The translations under genes and the position numbers were made by a program. The notes below the pieces were generated by a model, which worked only from the letters and a program-made list of their open reading frames with translations, was not told where the DNA came from and ran no database searches. Of a stretch of DNA of 64,000 nt, positions 36,203 to 46,383 are shown in pieces; the stretch's first letter is position 1, and the number at the start of each line of letters is the position of its first letter. The stretch is from Brevundimonas guildfordensis (lineage in GTDB: Bacteria; Pseudomonadota; Alphaproteobacteria; Caulobacterales; Caulobacteraceae), in NCBI RefSeq assembly GCF_014836405.1, contig NZ_JACSQU010000001.1, forward strand, positions 1,674,001-1,738,000, given 5' to 3'.

Positions 36203-37068
36203 TCAGGCCGGGCGACCTGTCGCCAAGGCGCCATACAGGTCGGTTCGACGGTCGCGGAAGAAGCCCCAGGCCGCACGGTGGCGGTCCAGGAAGTCCAGGT
36301 CGAAGGTGTGGACCAGCACGCCCTCTTCGCGCTCCAGGCTCTCGACCAGATCGCCGCGATGGTCGGCGATGAAGGAGTGGCCGTAGTAGGTCTGGCCCGC
36401 CTCGGTCACCTGCTCGTGGCCGATGCGGTTGGCGCCCACGACCGGCACGACGTTGGACACGGCGTGGCCCTGCATGGCGCGCTGCCACGGGGCGGCGGTG
36501 TCCAGGCTGTCATCGTGCGGCTCGGTGCCGATGGCGGTCGGGTACAGCAGCACCTCGGCGCCCTGCAGCATCATGGCGCGCGCCGTCTCCGGGTACCACT
36601 GGTCCCAGCAGACGCCGACGCCGATGCGGCCGAAGCGCGTGTCCCAGACCTTGAAGCCGGTGTCGCCGGGGCGGAAATAGTACTTCTCCTGATAGCCCGG
36701 GCCGTCGGGAATGTGGCTCTTGCGATAGACGCCCATAAGCTCGCCGTCGGCGTCGATCATCACCAGGCTGTTGAAGTAGTGCGGCCCCTCGCGCTCGAAG
36801 ATCGAGACGGGCAGGACCACGCCCAGTTCCTTGGCCACCGGCTGGAGCTGCGTCACGGCAGGATGCTCGCGCCACGGATAGGCGGCGCCGAACCACTTTT
36901 CTTCCTGCGAGACGCAGAAATACGGCCCCTGGAACAGCTCCGGCGCCAGGATGACCTGGGCGCCCTTGGCCGCCGCCTCACGGATGAAGCCGATGGTCTT
37001 GTCGATGTTCGCCTGCATGTCCTCGCCGTACGAGGTCTGGATGGCGGCGACAGTGATTTGACGGGTCA

Positions 37069-37072
<4 letters not shown>
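36203..37072 (-). CDS. aguB: N-carbamoylputrescine amidase
   Basis: Nitrilase-superfamily amidase hydrolysing N-carbamoylputrescine to putrescine, carbon dioxide and ammonia. 289 residues, the usual length. The Glu-Lys-Cys triad is visible in ILAPELFQGPYFC, YRKSHIPDGPGYQEKYYF and GVGVCWDQWYPETAR. The C-terminal half has VVGANRIGHE and YGHSFIADHRGD as in plant and bacterial AguB. Its start overlaps the aguA stop by four bases, so the two are made together and convert agmatine to putrescine. Confidence 0.95.
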
Positions 37073-38082
<1,010 letters not shown>

Positions 38083-38210
38083 GGGCCGAAAACGTCCACA
38101 TAAAAGGGATGAAGCACGAAGGGGGCGAGATAGGCCCTGAAGGCCTCAGGTTCAATGGCGACGGGCCTCGGCGGCCCATAACCGCCTCAACGCAGCAGGC
38201 CCGTCCACCT

Positions 38211-38322
38211 GACCTCAAGCAGCGCGAACGCGCGGTAGGTCCAGAGGGATGACCTCAAGCAGCGCGAACGCGCGGTAGGTCCACTTGGATGACCTCAAGC
38301 AGCGCGAACGCGCGGCAGGTCG
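38211..38322. repeat. Three tandem 40-bp repeats with internal dyad symmetry
   Basis: Units begin at 38211, 38251 and 38291 with an exact 40-bp period. The first 33 bases of units 1 and 2 are identical, and unit 3 differs by one base in its first 31. Each unit has an outer GACCT/AGGTC pair and an inner GCGCG-AA-CGCGC dyad. The sequence just before unit 1 resembles the tail of a further, degenerate unit. There are no unique spacers, so it is not a CRISPR array. It lies upstream of aguA. Confidence 0.9.
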
Positions 38323-38330
38323 TCAAAACA

Positions 38331-38363
38331 AGAAAGGGCGGCCCGTCGCCGGACCGCCCTTCC
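38331..38363 (-). terminator. Rho-independent terminator of the Oar-like receptor gene
   Basis: Read on the minus strand, AAGGGCGG and CCGCCCTT (38334-38361) pair around a GC-rich loop, followed by TCTTGTTTTG. It lies 23 bases after the receptor stop. Confidence 0.75.
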
Positions 38364-38383
38364 CTTGTTGTTATCAGCGTCGC

Positions 38384-41300
38384 TTAGAAGCGGTAGCGGA
38401 CGCCGACCTTCACCTGCCACACCGACTCGGTGCCGAAGGTGCTCGGGCTGCGGTTGCTGAAGCCCGTGTAGTTGTACTTGCCGTCCACGATCGAGGCGGC
38501 GACGTTGTTCGACGTGTAGGGGAAGCCGATCTGTTGGATCGTGCCCCACTCGTCGTTGATCAGGTTGCCGAGGTTCTTGACGTCGACATAGCCTTCCAGC
38601 TTGGCGCCGCCCGGGAAGAAGGCCGGCAGTTCCTGCGACACGTGCAGGTCGACCGTCGTCACGTAGGGCGACTTGAAGGCGTTACGCGGCGAGATTTCGC
38701 CAGCGTATTTGATCAGGCCCGTCGAGTGCAGGAAGTCGTTGAAAGCGCCAACGTTGAAGTTGGGGCCGTAGGTGACGCGCGGATCGCTGGTCGCCGTGAC
38801 GTTCCCTGCCGAGTCGGCGGTCGGCACGTACAGCAGCTGACGCTGGGTCGTGATGTGCTCGCCGTACAGGTTCGCCGGGCTGGTGCCGAAGGTGTAGCTG
38901 TAGGGCAGGCCCGAACGACGCTGGGCGTACAGGTTGAAGCGCGTGCGGTAGTCGCCGAAGAAGGCGCGCGAGTAGGTCAGGTTCAGCTTCAGCGCGTGCT
39001 CGATCTCGTAGTTCGAGTCCGCCAGAGTCGGGTTGTTCGGATCCGACAGGGCGATGTTGCCGAAGTTCGAGCTGGCCGTCGACGAGGTGGCCGGCGAGCG
39101 GTCCGTGCTGTCCAGATAGGTGTAGGACAGGTTGAAGCCCGCGCCGTCCAGCCAGCCGTCGTACCAGGCCTTGTCCAGGCCGATGGCGAACTGGTCGGTC
39201 TTGCCCCCGCTCAGGTTGGTCAGCATCAGGACCTGTTGACCGCGACGGACCGGGTTCGGACCGAACACCGGGCGACCGTCCGGAGCCGTGCCGTTCTGGG
39301 TCTGGGCCATGCTGAGGTCGACCCAGCCAATGGCGTTTTCCAGCTCCGAGTGGACGTACTCGGCCGTCACGCTCCAGCCTGCGCCCATGTTGAAGCGGCT
39401 CAGGTCGAAGATCTTGTTGACGCCCAGCGAGGTCTTCCAGATCGACGGCGTCTTAAAGGCCGGGTTGATCAGGTTGATGTTGCCGGTGCCCAGTTCGGCG
39501 CTCTCGGTGACCTTGTCCTTGAGTTGCTCGTTCACATTCAGACCATCGACGTTGGTCAGGAACGAAGCATCCGGGCAGACGCCGAAGCCGCCGGCGAACT
39601 GCGACTGGTAGTCGGCCGCCGTCTTGCACTGGAACGAGCCCGTCAGGTTGCCCGGGTTCGAGTAGGAGTTCGAGATCCAGACGTTGGGCGAACCGCCCTG
39701 GAAGCGACCGAAGCCGCCGTAGACGGTCAGGCTGGGGTCCGGACGCCAGTTGAAGCCGAAGCGCGGCTGCAGGATGCTGATGCCATCCAGGTTGGTGTCG
39801 TTGCCGAAGCCGAAGCGGTCATAAAACGCCTGGTTGTACTTGGGCTTGTCGTCCGAGGTGTACCAGTCGTAGCGCAGGCCGGCCGTCAGCGTCAGGTTGG
39901 GGCTGACCGACCATTCGTCCTGCAGGAACAGGGTGTTCAGGGCGTAGCTGAAGCTGGCGGCGCCGTCGTTCTTGTTGTTGCTGGCGGCGTTGGTGTAGCC
40001 CACGGAGGAGGCCCGGCGCGCTTCGAAATCAGCGACCGAAGCGAACTCGTATTCACCGTTCGCCACCTGGACGAACAGGTTGAAGATGTCCTGCTCTTCA
40101 CGCTCATAGCCGCCGGTCAGGCGGTGACCGAAGCCGGCGTCCCAGTTACCGACCAGGCGGTACTGCATGGTGTCGACCGTCAGCATGTTGGCGTGACGCG
40201 AACGCTCGGGACCGAAGCGGACCGAACGACGGACGCCCGTGTTCTGGCCGAACGGCGAGTCCAGATAGACCTGCATGGCGGCGAAGTCGTTGCCGCCCAG
40301 GCCGTTCGACAGGTTCTCGGTTTCCTTGCGGCTGACCGCGAACTCGGTCGAGAAGGTGTCGGTCCAGTCAGAGAACAGTTGGGCCTTGTAGGCCTTCAGG
40401 TTCTGGTCGATCTGATAGGCCGAGGACAGGAGGCCGACGCTGACGTAGTTGCCGCTGGTGACCGTGTTGTTCAGGCGAAGGTCGCTGCCTTCGGTCTGCT
40501 GGTACGAGAAGACGGCGCGGTGCTGGTCGTTGATGTTCCAGTCCAGCTTGGCGAAATACTTCTCGTCCTGAACGGTCAGGGCGTCAGCCGACCAGTCGAG
40601 CGGGTCATAGCCGTAGACGCGCTTGGCGATGTCGCGGACCTGGTCGACCTGAGCCTGGGTGATGCCCGGCACCTGGTTGACGGCGCCCGAGCCTTCGGGG
40701 CCCGACAGGACCGGCTGGGTCGATTCGTACTTTTCGTAGTTCACCAGGAAGAACAGACGGTCCTTGATGATCGGGCCGCTGAGGGTCGCGCCCCAGGTCG
40801 TCTCTTCGAACTCGCCGGTCAGCGAGCGGTTCTGACGCTCGCCGGTGACGAAGTCCTTGTAGCTGAAGCTGTCGCCGCGCAGGCTGTCGTTGGTGACTTC
40901 CCAGAAGGCTTCGCCGCTGAACTCATTGCCGCCCGACTTGGTGACCGAGTTGATCACGCCGCCGGTGAAGCTGCCGTATTGCACGCCGTAGGGGGCGACA
41001 TCGACGCTGACCGCTTGCAGCACCGAACGCGAGATCGGCGAGCGCAGGGTCGGGTAGCCGTTGCCGTTCAGGCCGAAGTCGTCGCCCTGACGGATGCCGT
41101 CGATCAGCATGGCGTTATAGCGGGTGTTCTGACCGCCGATCGACAGGGCGTCGTTGTTCGTCGGGTCCACCGTGGCGAACGGGGTCGTGCGCACGATGTC
41201 CTTGATGTCGCGGCTGATGGACGGCAGCGTCTCGATGTCTTCCAGGTTCAGGCGAGCCGTGGGCGAGGTGCGGACGGCGCGCACGCCGCGCACGACCACT

Positions 41301-41674
41301 TCAGCCACTTCGGTCGCGCCGGCGTCGGCGGCCATGGCCGACACGGTCACGTCGAAAACGGTCGGAGCGCCGATGCCGACGCTGCCCAGTTGAGCCGTCT
41401 CGGTCTGGCCGTCGACCATAACCGTCACCGAGTACGGGCCGCCGACGCGCAGGTTGCGGGCGGTGTACAGGCCGTCGTTGTTGGTGACAGTCGTGGTGCT
41501 GGTGCCCGACGGGATGTGGGTGACGACGACGGCCGTATTGGCCACCGGCGCGCCGGCCGCATCCGTGATCACGCCGCGGATGCCGCCCGTGGTTTCCTGG
41601 GCGAAGGCGGCGCTGGAGGTCGCCAACAGGATAGCTGCGGCGGAAACCCCATAGGCGAGGTTGCGGTTCAACAT
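38384..41674 (-). CDS. TonB-dependent receptor with N-terminal carboxypeptidase-regulatory-like domain (Oar type)
   Basis: 1096 residues from ATG 41674, which has AAGGA about ten bases upstream. Signal peptide YGVSAAAILLATSSAAFA. An immunoglobulin-like domain (GGIRGVITDAAGAPVANTAV through residue 105) precedes the plug. The plug contains SIGGQNTRYNAMLIDGIRQ and VQYGSFTGGVINSVTKSGGN, as in the OmpA-related (Oar) receptor group. The barrel ends in VWQVKVGVRYRF. Members of this group handle large ligands such as peptides or polysaccharides, or serve in adhesion and signalling. A 170-base gap, presumably with its promoter, separates it from the kpsS-like gene. Confidence 0.93.
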   Translation of the reverse strand: MLNRNLAYGVSAAAILLATSSAAFAQETTGGIRGVITDAAGAPVANTAVVVTHIPSGTSTTTVTNNDGLYTARNLRVGGPYSVTVMVDGQTETAQLGSVGIGAPTVFDVTVSAMAADAGATEVAEVVVRGVRAVRTSPTARLNLEDIETLPSISRDIKDIVRTTPFATVDPTNNDALSIGGQNTRYNAMLIDGIRQGDDFGLNGNGYPTLRSPISRSVLQAVSVDVAPYGVQYGSFTGGVINSVTKSGGNEFSGEAFWEVTNDSLRGDSFSYKDFVTGERQNRSLTGEFEETTWGATLSGPIIKDRLFFLVNYEKYESTQPVLSGPEGSGAVNQVPGITQAQVDQVRDIAKRVYGYDPLDWSADALTVQDEKYFAKLDWNINDQHRAVFSYQQTEGSDLRLNNTVTSGNYVSVGLLSSAYQIDQNLKAYKAQLFSDWTDTFSTEFAVSRKETENLSNGLGGNDFAAMQVYLDSPFGQNTGVRRSVRFGPERSRHANMLTVDTMQYRLVGNWDAGFGHRLTGGYEREEQDIFNLFVQVANGEYEFASVADFEARRASSVGYTNAASNNKNDGAASFSYALNTLFLQDEWSVSPNLTLTAGLRYDWYTSDDKPKYNQAFYDRFGFGNDTNLDGISILQPRFGFNWRPDPSLTVYGGFGRFQGGSPNVWISNSYSNPGNLTGSFQCKTAADYQSQFAGGFGVCPDASFLTNVDGLNVNEQLKDKVTESAELGTGNINLINPAFKTPSIWKTSLGVNKIFDLSRFNMGAGWSVTAEYVHSELENAIGWVDLSMAQTQNGTAPDGRPVFGPNPVRRGQQVLMLTNLSGGKTDQFAIGLDKAWYDGWLDGAGFNLSYTYLDSTDRSPATSSTASSNFGNIALSDPNNPTLADSNYEIEHALKLNLTYSRAFFGDYRTRFNLYAQRRSGLPYSYTFGTSPANLYGEHITTQRQLLYVPTADSAGNVTATSDPRVTYGPNFNVGAFNDFLHSTGLIKYAGEISPRNAFKSPYVTTVDLHVSQELPAFFPGGAKLEGYVDVKNLGNLINDEWGTIQQIGFPYTSNNVAASIVDGKYNYTGFSNRSPSTFGTESVWQVKVGVRYRF

Positions 41675-41844
41675 GAGTGTTGTGATCCTTTTCGACGCAT
41701 TTGCCAGAACGGCAATCAGCGCGGTCATTGATGAGGCGGCTTTAGGCCCCCCATCCGACGCTCGGACGACAACTAGATGACAGAACGATGACAGCGCGCG
41801 AGGGTGACCTGAGAGCCACACCGTTCAGACGGCTGTTCGACGAC

Positions 41845-43089
41845 CTAGGCTAGGCGTGACGCCAGCGCTTCGGCGACGCGCTCGGCGGTCGCGTCCAGCG
41901 CGCGGGGCTCATGGTAGTTGCCGTTGATCTGCGTGCGGCTGATCACATAGGCGCGGAAGGCGGTGAACAGGCTACGATCCGCAGGCGCAGGGGCGCCCCA
42001 GAAATCATCGAGCGGCTTCTGATCCGTCAGCCCCTCAAAATCAAAAAAGGCCTGGCCCAGCACTTTGACGGGCGTGCCGAACCCCAGGGCCGAAAGGGCG
42101 GCGCTGGAGTTGTTGACCACCATGCCTCGGGAGGCGCGACACAGCTGCGCCAGATTTCCGCCGTCAATGAAGTCGACCCGCCCGGTCAGGCCATGTTTGG
42201 CCGCCAGACGTCGCGTCTCGCGGCCCAGATTGATCACGCCCGGATCCAAGGGGTGGTTTTTGACAAGCAGGCGCACGCCTTCCGGCGCCGAGCCGGCGAA
42301 GCTGGCCATCACCCTATCCAGGAAGGACAGATTGTCGTGGATTTCAGAGTAGCGCAGCAGCTGGGCGTCGCCGTCGCGCTGCAGGCAGGCGATGAAGAAG
42401 GCGCCCTTGGCCTGTATCCGCTCCACATCCCGGCTCTTCGCCCCCGACACGGCAAGAGCGAGGTAGCGCCGCACATGGCCCACGCACTGTCGCCAAGGCG
42501 AAGCGGTATAATAGTGTCGGTAGTGCGGGAAGGCGAGACGGCCGAAGGGCTGGACCGCGTGGTAGAGACTGATGTTGAGCACATGGTGCGGCAGGATTTT
42601 GCCGACCGGTCTTGAGATCGGCAGCTCGGGCGAAGGCGGCGGGTAGCCCGCGCCCGAACGCGGCAGGCTGCTCGAGGCGTTGACGCCATTGCGCTCCAAC
42701 GTGATCCAGTCAGGACGAAAATAGCCGTTCTCCAGCACCCACACGCGGGCGGGAAGCTGCTGGGCCTGGGTCAGAACCCCCTGATTATAAGGGCCGCCCT
42801 CTCCAAAAAGGATGATGTCGGTGAATTGCTCAGCCAACCGCGCCACGTCTTGCGGCCAGTGCGCGGCGGGGTTGCGGTACACAAGGCCGTCGGCGCGCCC
42901 CCAGTTGGCGACGTCGCCCGCGTTGAACAGCATGCGACGCACTTCGCCGCCCCGACTCTGAATCGCGTCGGCGAGCCTACGCCCGAATCGCCCGAAGGGC
43001 GCGGACACGACAAGGAACCGCCGCCCAGTCAGGTCGGCGGTAGCCTGGAGGCCGGCGACCGGCTGATCTGGATCGAAGGGCGCGAGCAA
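41845..43089 (-). CDS. KpsS/LipB-like capsule polysaccharide biosynthesis protein
   Basis: 414 residues from a TTG at 43089 with AGAGAGA about eight bases upstream. The frame is open for about 45 further codons upstream but without ATG, GTG or TTG. Family features are FLVVSAPFGRFGRRLADAIQ, an early DIILFGEGGPYNQGV, VWVLENGYFRPDWITLE, the ACLQRDGDAQLLRYS strand, LLVKNHPLDPGVIN and VVNNSSAALSALGFGTPVKV. In group 2 capsules such proteins add the Kdo linker to phosphatidylglycerol before export. The window also has kdsD and an export protein 8 kb away, which fits. The start is uncertain. Confidence 0.83.
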   Translation of the reverse strand: MLAPFDPDQPVAGLQATADLTGRRFLVVSAPFGRFGRRLADAIQSRGGEVRRMLFNAGDVANWGRADGLVYRNPAAHWPQDVARLAEQFTDIILFGEGGPYNQGVLTQAQQLPARVWVLENGYFRPDWITLERNGVNASSSLPRSGAGYPPPSPELPISRPVGKILPHHVLNISLYHAVQPFGRLAFPHYRHYYTASPWRQCVGHVRRYLALAVSGAKSRDVERIQAKGAFFIACLQRDGDAQLLRYSEIHDNLSFLDRVMASFAGSAPEGVRLLVKNHPLDPGVINLGRETRRLAAKHGLTGRVDFIDGGNLAQLCRASRGMVVNNSSAALSALGFGTPVKVLGQAFFDFEGLTDQKPLDDFWGAPAPADRSLFTAFRAYVISRTQINGNYHEPRALDATAERVAEALASRLA

Positions 43090-43242
43090 ACGCTGATATC
43101 TCTCTACCGACAGAGCCTTATTAAACTTCCGACCGAGCCGAACAAGCCAAATGGGGCTGTGCTCCGCCTGAAGTTCAAACGCAACCGCCGAACTCAGAAA
43201 CCTGAGCTCGGCGGAAGGTTCTTATCGACGCTTCTTTGGTCG

Positions 43243-43268
43243 CGGGGGCTGGGATGATCCAGCCCCCT
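43243..43268. terminator. Hairpin after the OmpA-like gene, possible terminator
   Basis: GGGGGCTGG and CCAGCCCCC (43244-43267) form a nine-base stem a few bases past the OmpA-like stop codon on the minus strand. No T-run follows, so it may act as an RNA-stabilising or rho-assisted 3' end. Confidence 0.45.
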
Positions 43269-43274
43269 TGAGCC

Positions 43275-44426
43275 TTAGAAGTTGATGTCGACGGTGGCGC
43301 GGCGGTTCAGCGGCTCACGCACGCCGTCGCCGGTGGCCTTGGCCGGGGCGGTCTCGCCCTTGCCGTCCAGCGAGATCACGCCGCCGTTGACGCCTTGAGC
43401 GACCAGGGCGTCAGCCACGGTGCGCGCACGGCGGTTGGACAGGCCCATGTTGTAGGCCGCGTTGCCCGAGGTGTCGGTGTGGCCGACCACCAGCACGCGC
43501 GTCGGGGCGCCCGACTTGGCGTAGTTGGCGGCTTGCGTCACCACCGAGCGGGCTTCCGCCGTCAGGTCCGAACGGTCGAAGTCGAAGTAGACCACGAACT
43601 GACGCGCAGCCGGCTTGGCCGGAGGCGGCGGCGGCGGCGGCGGGGGCGGCGGGGGAGGCGGCGGGGGCGGCGGCGGCGGCGGCGGCGGCGGCGGGGCTGC
43701 CGGCTCGGCGCCGAACGCATAGCGCAGGCCCAGCGTCACGGTGTGCGACTGGTCATAGTCGCCCGCCAGGGTGCCGAACGGAATGGCGCCCGTGCCAGCG
43801 GTGCTGGTGTCGAACTCCATGTCGCCCGTCAGGTAACGGTACGTCAGGTCGATGTTGGCGCGATCCGTGACGGCCCAGGCCAGACCGGCGATCGCCTGAG
43901 CGGCGAACTTGGTCGAGCTGTCGTCCGCGGCGAAGGCCACGCCCGGGGTCTGACGCAGGCGGCCGATGGTGTCGGTGTTGACGCGGTTGGCGCCCACGCC
44001 CAGGCCGACGAACGGACGCAGGGTCCAGTCCGGCGAACCGAAGTCATAGATGACGTTGGCCATCAGGGTGGTCGACGTGATGTCGCCGTCCGGCGAGTGG
44101 CACGCACCGGTGGCCGGCGTCAGGTTGCACAGGCCTTGCGGGCCCGAGACGGCGCGAACGGTGCCGATGTCGCCCGAGCGGTAGCCGCCTTCGAGCTCAA
44201 CACGCCAGTTCGGGTTGAAACGGTAGCCCAGGCGCGCAAAAGCCGCCCAGCCGTCGTTCACTTCCCAGTTCCAGTTGTGACCGGTCGCCGAAGCTTCCGT
44301 GTTGATGTCGTCGATGATGTGGTAGCCGGCGTCGATCGCGCCGTACCAGCCATCGGGCTCAGCCGATGCTGCGCCGGCTGCGAAAAGCCCCGCCGCAGCG
44401 ACACTGGCCAGAAGTTTCAGCTTCAT
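43275..44426 (-). CDS. OmpA-family outer-membrane protein with a 25-proline linker
   Basis: 383 residues from ATG 44426 with GAGGA five bases upstream. Signal peptide MKLKLLASVAAAGLFAAGAASA. An eight-stranded OmpA-like barrel (GWYGAIDAGYHIID to DYDQSHTVTLGLRYAFG) is followed by 25 consecutive prolines (43620-43694). The C-terminal OmpA/MotB peptidoglycan-binding domain has VYFDFDRSDLTAEA, VVGHTDTSGNAAYN, LSNRRARTVADAL and NRRATVDINF. It tethers the outer membrane to the cell wall. The proline linker is encoded by a long GGC/GGG-rich tract that may be prone to length change. Confidence 0.93.
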   Translation of the reverse strand: MKLKLLASVAAAGLFAAGAASAEPDGWYGAIDAGYHIIDDINTEASATGHNWNWEVNDGWAAFARLGYRFNPNWRVELEGGYRSGDIGTVRAVSGPQGLCNLTPATGACHSPDGDITSTTLMANVIYDFGSPDWTLRPFVGLGVGANRVNTDTIGRLRQTPGVAFAADDSSTKFAAQAIAGLAWAVTDRANIDLTYRYLTGDMEFDTSTAGTGAIPFGTLAGDYDQSHTVTLGLRYAFGAEPAAPPPPPPPPPPPPPPPPPPPPPPPPPAKPAARQFVVYFDFDRSDLTAEARSVVTQAANYAKSGAPTRVLVVGHTDTSGNAAYNMGLSNRRARTVADALVAQGVNGGVISLDGKGETAPAKATGDGVREPLNRRATVDINF

Positions 44427-44700
44427 GGTGTCCTCACACTCCTTAGTTAATCCGAAAGCCGACACGTCATTCCGCGAAGGCGCTCGGAAGCCGAACGACG
44501 TTGCAGTGCGGCAGTTCCCTCTTCTAGCGTCGAATGTGGCGACTGTGGCGCCGTTTCAACATAAAATCAGGTAAACGCCACGCGCCCTCGAACGCAGGCT
44601 TCACTCAATGTTCCTGGATGAACGGTGGATGAGACCGTCGACCCATAACCCAAATAGAGGTGGTCAGTCGTTCAAAGAGCGTAGGGGGAGGACAAATGCC

Positions 44701-45969
44701 TCAGGCGTCATCCAGTTCGATACTGATACGAGGCATCCGATAACGCGACGCATTCCACCGCCTTTGAGCTTCAGCGCTATTCCCGAACGAGCTATATAAA
44801 TTCAAAGTCTTTACCGGCAGGGGTGCGGCGCTTGCCGCAAATGCACGCGCATGCGTTAGAGCTGCGGGATAATCCGGCCCCCGCCCCAGAACATCTCGGT
44901 ACGCCCTTTCGACGGCTTTCAAGGCAATCATATTGTCATGCGGCGCAGCAAAGGACGGACCAGACTCTTTTATCGCACCAAGCAAACTTCCAACAACACT
45001 CGCCGCCCGCGCACTTTCCTGTCCGGAAAGCTTTGGCAACAGTTTTAGCGGAGCCCACGCCACTACCGGCTGTACATGAACCTGCCCACCATTGAGCGCC
45101 GCGAAAAGTCCGTCAACATCAAGTACATCATCTGCAGGAAGACGAAATCCAGCATGCTCAATGACGCCGAAATCCGACGAAGAACGATCAAAGAAAGACG
45201 CCTTCAGATCACAATCTGAAGTATAAAGATCTCTATCCAAAAACATGAAGGTACGCTGTTTTAATACAGCAGCTTCAAGCGTCATGGAGGAAAAATCGCC
45301 ATAAATGCTATGAGCTTCAGCAATAAGCTTAGCTGCAGAATCCGGCGCTGAAACAACAACCCGAGCTCGCTCTAGCCTAGACCGTTCCGCGGCAGCTCGC
45401 ATCGAGGGGTGTACAAGATAAACGATCCCCGCCCGATCAGGCAGAGCCGTCAGCGCGTCCAGATTGGCGCCCCATGAAAAAATGACGAGGTCTCTCGCCA
45501 GAGCTGGCGCACCGGACCAGGCACCATGAGGATCTCCGCTCACCTGGTCAATGCGCGCCTTTAGATCATCAAGCCGAGGGTACGCTGATGTCAAAAACTT
45601 ATCTGCGTCTCCCGGATAAAGCAGGCGGAGACGTTCAGCCCACATCTCAGTTGGAGATACGTAGCAATCGTAGTTCAGAAAATGAGGATCATATGTGTAC
45701 CCCTTGAATGGCGCAGCCCCATGCTCCATACCCAAAGCCACGAATCTGCGATCACCTCTTATAAATTTCGCAGCATAAAACGCTGACAACGAAGAAAATA
45801 CAGCCAGAGGAAAGCAATCAGTCGCAAATTGCTCCATTCCACTGCACATCCGGTCAATAGAGACCGAACCAACTCGACCAAATTTTGCAAGCGCGCTCTC
45901 AAGCGGGCTCAAACAGTACCTATCTTTACTTTCAGAAGAAAATAGATAGATATTAGCAATATCCGGCAT
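44701..45969 (-). CDS. CDP-glycerol glycerophosphotransferase-like protein
   Basis: 422 residues. The second half matches the TagB/TagF donor domain: IVYLVHPSMRAAAERSRLER, then VSAPDSAAKLIAEAHSIYGD leading into FSSMTLEAAVLKQRTFMFLD, comparable to the D-x-SS-x-x-x-E motif of wall teichoic acid glycerophosphotransferases. The first half has ALGMEHGAAPFKGYTYD and NYDCYVSPTEMWAERL. Together with the CDP-glycerol synthase next door it would add glycerol phosphate to a glycan. There are no membrane spans. The GC content is clearly lower than in neighbours. The family call rests on these motifs and the partner gene; the acceptor is unknown. Confidence 0.72.
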   Translation of the reverse strand: MPDIANIYLFSSESKDRYCLSPLESALAKFGRVGSVSIDRMCSGMEQFATDCFPLAVFSSLSAFYAAKFIRGDRRFVALGMEHGAAPFKGYTYDPHFLNYDCYVSPTEMWAERLRLLYPGDADKFLTSAYPRLDDLKARIDQVSGDPHGAWSGAPALARDLVIFSWGANLDALTALPDRAGIVYLVHPSMRAAAERSRLERARVVVSAPDSAAKLIAEAHSIYGDFSSMTLEAAVLKQRTFMFLDRDLYTSDCDLKASFFDRSSSDFGVIEHAGFRLPADDVLDVDGLFAALNGGQVHVQPVVAWAPLKLLPKLSGQESARAASVVGSLLGAIKESGPSFAAPHDNMIALKAVERAYRDVLGRGPDYPAALTHARAFAASAAPLPVKTLNLYSSFGNSAEAQRRWNASRYRMPRISIELDDA

Positions 45970-45975
45970 AACTAC

Positions 45976-46383
45976 TCAAGCAGCCCGAAGAAAATCACCA
46001 GCCCCAACAACTTTTTTGATCATGCTGGACGACACGCCATCTGTCCGTGACAGATAGACCACCTCGCAGTGTTCTCTAAGCTCATCAAATTTGCCTTCCC
46101 AGTCCCCGCCCATGACGAAGACAGAGGCCTGAAAATTCAGAATGTCGGAGACTTTCTGGTCCCAGTTCTCTTCCGCGATAACCAAATCTACACAACTCAA
46201 GCCCGCGACGATCTCGGCTCGGGATGCAAAGGGAATCACCGAGCGCTTGCCCTTGAGCAGGTTGAACTCATCGGTAGAAATCGCGACCACCAAACGGTCT
46301 CCGAGAGCACGGGCGCGCTCTAGAATTCGCAGGTGGCCAACGTGGAAGAGATCAAAGGTCCCGTAAGTGATCACTGTTCTCAT
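45976..46383 (-). CDS. Glycerol-3-phosphate cytidylyltransferase (TagD-like)
   Basis: 135 residues from ATG 46383. Makes CDP-glycerol from CTP and sn-glycerol 3-phosphate. TYGTFDLFHVGHLRILERAR holds the HxGH nucleotidyltransferase signature, KRSVIPFASRAEIVAGL the middle segment, and RTDGVSSSMIKK the RTxGISTT-like motif near the C-terminus. Length matches TagD. Other cytidylyltransferases of this fold (for example for ethanolamine phosphate) are possible, but the adjacent CDP-glycerol transferase-like gene six bases away favours CDP-glycerol. Low GC suggests transfer. Confidence 0.86.
   Translation of the reverse strand: MRTVITYGTFDLFHVGHLRILERARALGDRLVVAISTDEFNLLKGKRSVIPFASRAEIVAGLSCVDLVIAEENWDQKVSDILNFQASVFVMGGDWEGKFDELREHCEVVYLSRTDGVSSSMIKKVVGAGDFLRAA

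Larger units (their letters stand above)
38083..38383. other. Intergenic region upstream of aguA
   Basis: 301 bases hold, from right to left, the terminator of the Oar-like receptor gene (38334-38361), three tandem 40-bp repeats (38211-38322), and about 128 bases of presumed aguA promoter and leader. The leader contains CCTGAAGGCCTCAGG-type and GGGCCTCGGCGGCCC-type dyads near 38139 and 38162. No gene is seen. Confidence 0.6.

Noticed and set aside
38211..38322. CRISPR array
   Set aside because: The repeats are directly tandem with only 7-9 bases of variation between cores, no spacers and no cas genes.
38285..41731. Very long open frame (over 1100 codons) on the plus strand opposite the Oar-like receptor
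   Set aside because: It lies exactly antisense to a gene with clear domains. Its translation is low-complexity Val/Gln/Asp/Arg-rich without family motifs, as expected from high-GC shadow frames.
44608..44799. 63-codon open frame upstream of the OmpA-like gene
   Set aside because: No ribosome-binding site, overlaps the end of the CDP-glycerol transferase-like gene, and has no protein-like pattern.
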